Shown in pieces: positions 1 through 9,500 of a stretch of 64,000 bases of DNA (positions are counted from its first letter, which is position 1; the number at the start of each line of letters is the position of its first letter). The notes under the pieces are model-generated. The model did not search any database and was not told the DNA's origin. It was given only the letters and a program-made list of their open reading frames with translations. The DNA is taken from NCBI GenBank assembly GCA_034190875.2, contig CM067343.1, positions 62,610,751 through 62,674,750 on the forward strand. The letters run 5' to 3'. The position numbers and the translations under genes are program-made. This stretch comes from Urechis unicinctus (taxonomy: Eukaryota > Annelida > Polychaeta > Xenopneusta > Urechidae).

Positions 1-205
1 CTCCGTGGATCAAAATGAAGGATCCATACGTCTGCATTAGCCACACAACATGCAACCCAACATTCAAACTGACGATATCATAACATAATACTATAGTAGC
101 TATGCTCCGTGGATCACAATGAAGGGTCCATACGTCTGCATTAACTCTACAACAACAACGCTAACATGCAAAACAGTAAAACTCACGATATTATTATTCT
201 CTTAT
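1..205. repeat. Two-copy direct repeat, about 104 bp period
   Basis: A block starting at base 1 recurs at base 105 with a few mismatches: both copies begin CTCCGTGGATCA and continue to a shared CCATACGTCTGCATTA. The rest of each copy aligns more loosely. No gene is visible in 1-560; a C-rich run lies at about 444-460. Upstream coding exons of the metalloprotease gene probably lie before the window. Confidence 0.6.
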
Positions 206-561
206 AAGTGCAAAGCGTCTATCTTCTTCGAAATCAAGTTCACGAGTGCCTAGCACTAGCAGACGCTCACTCGTTTTTAAACTGCCCTATTTTCGGCGCG
301 ACACAATGTAAACAAAAACTAAAATGACTACACATAGCAAACCAAATAACAGAGGTGCACAACAATAATTGATATCAAGATTGTTACATAGGGTAAACAG
401 TAAACAGTAACACTGGAGGGACAACTTGACTCGGGGGTGCAACCACCCCCCCCCCCCCTCACCCCTCTTTTTTACACATACACTACTATGGAGAAATTTG
501 CTGAAAAATGGATGCCGCAGTGACAACCTAATCACGGTTTGAAGTGTAACACCCCATCCAG

Positions 562-3500
562 TGGAGTACGGTTTACTAGGTATTGCAATGATACTATATC
601 GACCAAGAACTGGTCAGCAAAGAGACAACGACGATGATCGCCTCTGTTTATGCGATACAGAATTGACAGATGAGCCAATTGCACCACCCGTGTGGACAGT
701 GAAGGGCAGTAATGAAAGCAACTTGCAAGAAGAGACATCAAACGGATCAACACGTTTCAGACGCCAAGCAACGAACACAATCGACGATTATCACGTGGAG
801 ATGACGCTGATCGTGGACCACACGGTTTGGGAATAGTAAGTGATCTATATAAATGCTACGCAAACAGTCGCTTGATCCTGCATTACATCAAATAGTTAAG
901 AAAACCATCGGTAATTTCTTATAACATTATTCCAACAGCTATTGGTAATATTGCATAGATCATTTCTAGCATAATCCTAAAAACTATTGCTTGAATTTTT
1001 ATCGAAATAATTATGTTTGCTTACTCAAGCTGGAGTGCGCGGAGTGCAAATGATGCTGAAACTACTTTGAGCATTTCCCAGTATATGGCGCAAATCGTGA
1101 ATGCTGTACGTTGAATTACCCTGAAAACATCGTTCTTATACACATTGAAAGTTAATCTGATCTGTGATATAGAAGTCGAAATGTCAGTGGGGACCAAGCC
1201 GACTTTTTTTTAACAATGTTTCCTTGTTCTCAGATGAGCATACCATATAGTAACATTGATCTACAACGATGGAAAATGCGCATTTCTCTAAGTGTCAAGA
1301 ATCTTGTAATTTCTAAAGTGAGTGTATTTTATAATTTTCTTCCTTTTTGGGCGGTCCTATTCCTATATTGGATTGTTTACTAATATTAGTTATTTCTAAT
1401 GTTCAAGAAGTACTAACTGCTGATTTCAGACTTACGCCACTTCTCCGTGGACGACTGGCGACAGCATTATAAGTACCGGCGGGGCTGATCCTAAGCCTAA
1501 GCAGGTAGTAATTGATGGAACTAAGGTTCTCAAAAAAGAACGCGATTGGGTCTCGCAGGACGGACGATCTTGGAGTAATCCAGACCACGCCATGCTTTTT
1601 ACAAGGTAATGAAGGGAAGCTGTTTCACAATGTGCCGAAAGTACGGATATAAATTTCTAATTGGCTACATTTTGTAATGTCTGTATCAACACAGGCGTGC
1701 TTTGCTGATTACATCAATCTACGATAGCAATCTTAAACTAAGGATTTGTTTGCAGATATGACATTCAGGGCTCTACTTTGGGGTAAGAAATGGTATAATC
1801 AATGATGTGTAATTATTGACCATATGGAAAAAAAATTTTAACAATGAATGCACGTAAATAAATACCAGAATCACAAAAGATCACAGTTATTGTTCCTAAC
1901 GCATTCTTCTATAAAGCTTCATGTTTCATAACACGTTAGAATGCACTGAATTTTGCGTCGGATGATTATGTTTCAGGTATAGCTTATACGAGTGCAGTTT
2001 GCTTACCAGCATTGAGTGTATCAATCATTGAGGACCTGGGATCCATTACCTACTTCATTGGAGCTCACGAGCTCGGGCATGGGTAGAGCGAAACTCAAAA
2101 TAGTTACTTTTTCAACAATCTGCTCTTTAATCAAACAACCATTCACGTCTATGACAATGTTGGGGAAATGGTAATTTTGGTTATCAGCGCACAGCTTTCA
2201 GTAAAATATCGTGCCTCTTTAAAATGATCTAACAAAAAGAAATTTAAGGGAAATTGAAAAATGAATGGTATCAGTTTTGTCAAGGAGTTAATTTGTTGAT
2301 GTGTGTAATGCAGTCTAGGTTCCGGTCATGACGGCGTTTCTAACATGTGTGATGGCGACGATATTCACATCATGACACCTGTAATATATGACGAAATACC
2401 TGCCGATAAACTGGCCAATCTCTGGACGTTCTCTGACTGTTCCATCCAGCAATTCAAAGATGTACTTGGTGGCACTTCAGAAAGCCCTGGGTTGGTGTTC
2501 CCAGTTAATTTTTGTGTTTAATTCGAACAAATTGTGTTTCGTGTCAAATCGCATGCCCGTCTTTTGCCTTGATTGCAGATTCCCACGAGTATGCTTGACT
2601 GATCGGACTTGCACATCGGCTGGTCTTCCTGCTGTTGATCTGCAACCCGGGTTAACCACTACCCTCAATGAACAGTGCAAACTAAAATTTGGAGATTTCC
2701 ACATTATGTGTAGGTGTTAAATTTCTGTTATTCCTTATATGTTGGAATATATTCCTTATATGTTAGATTGTATTAATATAATCTTATCGCATTGATCATA
2801 AAATTAATATACATCGGGAAAAATCCATTCATGATCGATGAAATCATATGAAAGCGCCTGTCAGCATCTCATTAAAGGGCCACTAAAATGAAAATTTCAC
2901 TTTCTTTAAGATTTCCACAGTAGCAAATATGCATCAATCTAAAACCTTCTGTGCAATCCGTTTTCAAAACTTTGAACTCTAAAGTGATGAAATTCGCCGT
3001 CTAAATCGGATAATCTCGAGTAAACGATCTCCAGCGCGGCCATTACCCTATGACTCACAAAAGGAACCGCTCGGGAAGCCAGCGAGGGCTGCTGCGTCTG
3101 GAGAGGCTGGCGACCGAGACCCGCGTGAAGTTATGCTGTGCGAGGGTGGTGGCACTTTAATCGGCAGCTATTATTTTTGCCTCGCAGCGCACCTTCGTCG
3201 CGCATTCTACACATCATCAGATCGCTCCGATGCGCGTTCGCTGTTAGTACCCCCCCCCCCCCACCCTTGTCACACAACATCATTTTGCGTTCATTTCAGC
3301 ATCTTGTTGCTTTTTTCACTCGAGCGTTGGTTTTGTGGAACTTTCAAACTTTTTAGCTGCAACGATAGATCTACTGTTTTGAAATACTTGAGAATATCAC
3401 TGTATGAAGTTCAACTGTCACCTGTCATCATGCCAGAGAAATGTGTTGCCAAATGGTGCTGTAACACAGCCAGTAGGGGTGTGTCAGTGTTCGTGTTCCC

Positions 3501-6500
3501 TGAAGCAACCCACAGGGAGTGGAAGCAGTTCGTTTGTATCAAGCGAAAATGGAACCACACATTAAAAGATATGCGAAAGCCTTTCTTATGCTCTGAGCAC
3601 TTCACTGGAAGCTGCATCAAGACTCGAAGAGTGCAGGGAACTCCAGCCATGGGTAAAATCTATTTCCAACCACCTGTACTGGTGTGCTAGGTCCTCACTG
3701 GGTCATGCTAGTAAGGAGCTAACAGTAGCCAAATGGCAATCTGTTGCCTACCATGTACAGGATAAGCACACTGGTCACAGTGATTTATACCTGCATGTGA
3801 GCATGACACACTTGATCAAGAGACCAGCAGGAAGAAACAATGGATTAAGCCCAGTAAGTTAATGTCATGTCAATGAAAATTAAACATTGAAGGTAGTACA
3901 AACTCAATGAACCATACTAACACTTACTGCTGGCTGTGTGTGACCAGACACCAAGGCAGCTGAGAAATTGGAGGATATCATCACCAACAAACTACTGTGC
4001 CGTGACATAAGGAAACTTAGCCCCCTATATCAAACATCATCAGTTGAAGCATTTCATTCAACCATCCTCCACTTCTCCCCTAAAATGACTGTATATCCTT
4101 ACATGGGTATGCTTATCAGGTAAAGTCATAATAATAACATATTTTCAATATGAAGCCAGTACCAATTCAAGTGGGTGTAATGGATTATGTTTCGTTTCGA
4201 TGTTTGTAGACTCTATTTGGCTGGGATGCATTTTAATGAAAACAGTTGTCGAACACAGGCAGTTAACAAGAAAGGGGAGCCAATTTATCCCATCAAGTAT
4301 CCCAAGTACAAGAAAGGAGACTACATTGTCAAGGCCAAAATAAAGATCAGAGACACTAATAATGAAATATGTGATGAGTAAGCATATAATAATATAAAAC
4401 TGTATTATATTATTTTCAGACTATGTGAACATCTTGAACAATTTCTTGCTCAATGAAGTTGCTGTCAACCCAGAGAAGTTTGCACATCTGCTTGATGAGT
4501 TTGATGTTCTTCCACCAATGTGCTTGTCATATGTCAGACCTGACAAAGCCACAGTTGTACTCCTACATAGTTCAAGATTTAAATGAGGAATTCATGGTGT
4601 TCACGATAGATCAGGAGGTTTAAATCCTTTATATTGTGCCACTTCGCTGGGGAATTCCTTCCTGATCTGTGCCACAGCACACGCTGGTAGTGGAACTCTG
4701 ATGTGCTTCCCGAGATATCCCCAACACCATTTCACCAGTTGTTTGTAAGCTGTATACCTGTACCGCCTGGAATCATACATTTGGAAATTATTGGAACATA
4801 TGTTCAATAAACCAAGCTTAGTATAAACAACTTTAAATTTGATAAAGGATCAATAATCCACTCACTCGTGCATAGCTTGTTCACCACCATCACTGTACCT
4901 TTGTATATACGCCTGATATGCAACTCTTGAGTGCCCAAGGATTGAAACACACCCCATCAAATCCGGAGTGATGTATGATGCATGTGACAGGAGCGTCATG
5001 CAGTTCATTTGATTCATTCAGTGTCAGCCATCACTTTTTTTACCCGAGGGATTTCCTGACAGCACACACATTCTGTGACGGTGAGCATTTGCGTGCAGTG
5101 AGAGCAAGTACACCTGAAAGAATACAACAGCATATGTCACATTATTATGTTTCAACAGTACTTTTTAAGATTTTTCAAAGTGTTCTGATATAGCATCTTT
5201 GTCATTGATGGAATTTAATTGTGGAAAATGTATTCAACATGTCAAATGGTCTAAGCTATACATACTTTAATAAAATAACCTTTCAGCATTTTACTTATAG
5301 CAACGCGTAACCCCTATCTAAACGGTAAACACCGAAACGTGAATGATTATCTAAACAAAATGCTCGGTAGCTGAAGGGAAAGAGCCCAGTAGAGCTATAA
5401 ATATCAATAGACTATACCGTCTATCCATGTCGTCTTTGAATAGGATGCTAACCGATACGGCGATAGTATGTAGTCAAGGTTAGAGACGGGTGCTTAATGA
5501 CCTCAATCAGGTTTAATCAAATTACAATGTGTGATAATCGAGTGATCGGATCAAAATTGTTTATTTACCAGGAATCGATGGACAGCTGCAGTCGATTTTC
5601 TTCTTGTGGGTCTTCCTCTGACGGCTCCGCCCGCATCAATGCGCCGGGATCCTCTGCGTGCTCCGGTTCAAACTGATACGGTTTAATCTCAGGTTCTTTA
5701 TCAGTTTGATCTGTTGACTCTGACGGAGCATTGCAGTCAATTTCATCCTCGAGGTAAACCGCAAATTCATCGAAATCGTCGTTAAAACTATCCGTATCGC
5801 TCAAACACTCCTCTGCGGACGCCATTGTCGCTGTGAACTCGGTCAACTACTTTTGTGATGTCACACTCGCGCGACCTTGACCCCGCCAGTTTGCGCTGCT
5901 CGGCGCGACAAGTGTAACTTTAAACTCTAATAACTTCGTTATTTGTCCGACTACACACCTCAAACCTTCACCAGAGCATTTCTCATGCACGAATCTTTCG
6001 GTATATGGAATAAAAAAAATCGTTTTAGTGGCCCTTTAAAGTTTATTATTTGCAGAACGTTTGATTTAAACAATATTATATATCTAGCTTTGATGTCGCA
6101 GTGGACTTGATGGGGTCAAAGCATCCAAAACATTCTCATCCATCAACATGACAATTTCATCTAACTGTTGAAAGTAACATAAACAACACTGATTCATATC
6201 ATATTATCAATCATACAGCAAGGCAGCTATGCCACCGAAATGTGCCGTGTCATCTACTGTACGGTGCCTACTGGACAGGGTGATCGTTGCTACTCAGTAT
6301 CTCCCGGAGCAATCGATGGCACGCCCTGTGGTACAGGAATGGTACGTCACTGCAACTATCGAGGTGTATGATCCTTGATTCAACATAATAAAACATCCTA
6401 ACAAATTGTAAACATCCGTAACAAAATACCCTGTTTTCAGTCATGCTTCCGATGGAATTGCATTGTGACATCTGATACAACGGACACAAATACGGGTGTG

Positions 6501-9500
6501 TTTCTGTTCATAATCACCTTGCTTGATGGAAGTGGTGACTGTAAACAATGAGAATAAGCTAAAAGACATGTCTCCATTTATTCCAGGTGACGACGCTTGT
6601 GTGGTGAAGCCACTCTCACAGCCAGTGCCACCTGGTAAGTGTACAATGGCGAAAGCGTCGTCGACACATCGAGTATATCCCTCCGTTAGTGCGTCATGCT
6701 GTAAAAGATAAATCAATGTATCGGCTAGCATGCTTGTCTTCTGTATGAAAACGAATATTCTGCTTTGTCAAATAGTTATTGGTATTGATGCGAGTGTAAT
6801 AACATAATAACAAGCTGCACGAATACATTTCATTTGATGATGTGATTATAGGCTGCGCCGATACACCTGGCTATAGCGTTACCATCACCAGTTCATTTGC
6901 GCCTGATGTTGTTGCCGATTGTGCCCTCATCATAGAGGACTACCCTGATATCTGTTTCACCCATTCACACACCACATCTGGATGCTGCGCGTCATGTACG
7001 CAAAGAGGTCTTGTCCCTCCTCAGATGCCAGGTCTGCTCCAATTGTACTGCATGGTAAAAACTTGCCAAAAAGCATGAGTTAGCTTGCATTAATATGATA
7101 ACGAGATGAGTGGTAATAACATGTGAAGTTGATGGTAGACGCGTGGACGTGTTGACTTGTGCGATAACAATAACGACTGTATATGCTTTTTAAGTTGAAG
7201 GGACGTGGAGTACATGGGGGTCGTGGAGCAGCTGTTCTATGGCGTGTGGAGATGGCAAAAAACAACGGAACCGCAACTGTTTACCTCAAGATTCCATTTG
7301 TATCGGAGGAGAACCGTCAGAGAGTCAAGAGTGTATTGGTACAGCATGTCCCGAGGACGGCATGTGGTCCAATTGGAGCGCTTGGTCGACATGCTCGCTG
7401 ACTTGTGGAACTGGGTCACAGACAAGAACAAGAACTTGTACCAATCCATCCCCTTCCAACGGTGGTGCAAATTGTGTCGGTCTTGGAAGTGGTAGCCAAA
7501 ATTGCAGTACCCAGGTCTGTCCAATAAATGGCGGTTGGTCTAATTGGAGCTCATGGTCGACATGCTCGCAGACTTGTGGAACTGGGTCACAGGCAAGAAC
7601 AAGAAATTGTACCAATCCATCCCCTTCCAACGGTGGTGCAAATTGTGTCGGTCTTGGAAGTGGTAGCCAAAATTGCATTACCCAGATCTGTCCAATAAAT
7701 GGCGGTTGGTCAAATTGGAGCTCATGGTCGACATGCTCGCAGACTTGTGGAACTGGGTCACAATCAAGAACAAGAAATTGTACCAATCCATCCCCTTCCA
7801 ACGGTGGTGCAAATTGTGTCGGTCTTGGAAGTGGTAGCCAAAATTGCATTACCCAGATCTGTCCAATAAATGGCGGTTGGTCTAATTGGAGCTCATGGTC
7901 GACATGCTCGCAGACTTGTGGAACTGGGTCACAATCAAGAACAAGAAATTGTACCAATCCATCCCCTTCCAACGGTGGCCAAAATTGCATTACCCAGATG
8001 CAAATGGCGGTGTGTCGGTCTTGGAGTGGGGTAGCCAAAATTGCATTACCCAGATCTGTCCAAATAAATGGCGGTTGGTCTCTAATTGGAGCTCATGGTC
8101 GACATGCTCGCAGACTTGTGGAACTGGGTCACAGGCAAGAACAAGAAATTGTACCAATCCATCCCCTTCCAACGGTGGTGCAAATTGTGTCGGTCTTGGA
8201 AGTGGTAGCCAAAATTGCAGTACCCAAGATCGTCCAATAAATGGCGGTTGGTTGTCTAATTGGAGCTCATGGTCGACATGCTCGCAGAGACTTGTGGAAC
8301 TGGGTCACAGGCAAGAACAAGAAATTGTACCAATCCATCCCCTTCCAACGGTGGTGCAAATTGTGTCGGTCTTGGAAGTGGTAGCCAAAATTGCATTACC
8401 CAGATCTGTCCAATAAATGGCGGTTGGTCTAATTGGAGCTCATGGTCGACATGCTCGCAGACTTGTGGAACTGGGTCACAGGCAAGAACAAGAAATTGTA
8501 CCAATCCATCCCCTTCCAACGGTGGTGCAAATTGTGTCGGTCTTGGAAGTGGTAGCCAAAATTGCATTACCCAGATCTGTCCAATAAATGGCGGTTGGTC
8601 TAATTGGAGCTCATGGTCGACATGCTCGCAGACTGTGGAACTGGGTCACAGGCAAGAACAAGAAATTGTACCAATCCATCCCCTTCCAACGGTGGTGCAA
8701 ATTGTGTCGGTCTTGGAAGTGGTAGCCAAAATTGCATTACCCAAGATCTGTCCAATAAATGGCGGTTGGTCTAATTGGAGCTCATGGTCGACATGCTCGC
8801 AGACTTGTGGAACTGGGTCACAGGCAAGAACAAGAAATTGTACCAATCCATCCCCTTCCAACGGTGGTGCAAATTGTGTCGGTCTTGGAAGTGGTAGCCA
8901 AAATTGCAGTACCCAGGTCTGTCCAATAAATGGCGGTTGGTCTAATTGGAGCTCATGGTCGACATGCTCGCAGACTTGTGGAACTGGGTCACAGGCTAGA
9001 ACAAGAAATTGTACCAATCCATCCCCTTCCAACGGTGGTGCAAATTGTGTCGGTCTTGGAAGTGGTAGCCAAAATTGCAGTACCCAGATCTGTCCAATAA
9101 ATGGCGGTTGGTCTAATTGGAGCTCATGGTCGACATGCTCGCAGACTTGTGGAACTGGGTCACAGGCAAGAACAAGAAATTGTACCAATCCAATCCATCC
9201 CTTCCAACGGTGGTGCAAATTGTGTCGGTCTTGGAAGTGGTAGCCAAAATTGCATACCCAGATCTGTCCAATAAATGGCGTTGGTCTAATTGGAGCTCAT
9301 GGTCGACATGCTCGCAGACTTGTGAACTGGGTCACAGGCAAGAACAAGAAATTGTACCAATCCATCCCCTTCCACGGTGGTGCAAATTGTGTCGGTCTTC
9401 GAAGTGTAGCAAAATTGCATCCCAGATCTGTCCAATAAATGGCGTTGGTCTAATGGGGAGCTCATGGTCGACATGCTCGCAGACTTGTGGAACTGGTCAC

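Larger units (their letters stand above)
2876..6035. mobile_element. Kolobok-type DNA transposon with two convergent genes
   Basis: A 3160-bp element lies inside the intron between metalloprotease exons 2579-2709 and 6223-6341. It begins AGGGCCACTAAAA at 2876 and ends with the perfect reverse complement TTTTAGTGGCCCT at 6035, so it has 13-bp perfect terminal inverted repeats. Both ends are flanked by TTAA (2872-2875 and 6036-6039), the target duplication known for Kolobok and piggyBac. AGGG-type ends plus a THAP-domain protein favour Kolobok. It carries a plus-strand THAP transposase gene (3430-4587) and a minus-strand P2X7-tail-like gene (4601-5825) whose stop codons are about 14 bp apart. 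Confidence 0.8.

Noticed and set aside
3133-3690. Long open frame starting at 3133 as the transposase start
   Set aside because: The part before 3430 is low-complexity and not THAP-like; the ATG at 3430 gives a canonical THAP N-terminus.
4601-5825. A true P2X receptor gene
   Set aside because: Only the cytoplasmic-tail-like domain is present; no transmembrane or ectodomain exons lie between the transposon ends.
2876-6035. piggyBac assignment from the TTAA duplication
   Set aside because: The encoded protein has a THAP domain and the blocks of THAP/Kolobok transposases, not the piggyBac DDD transposase.
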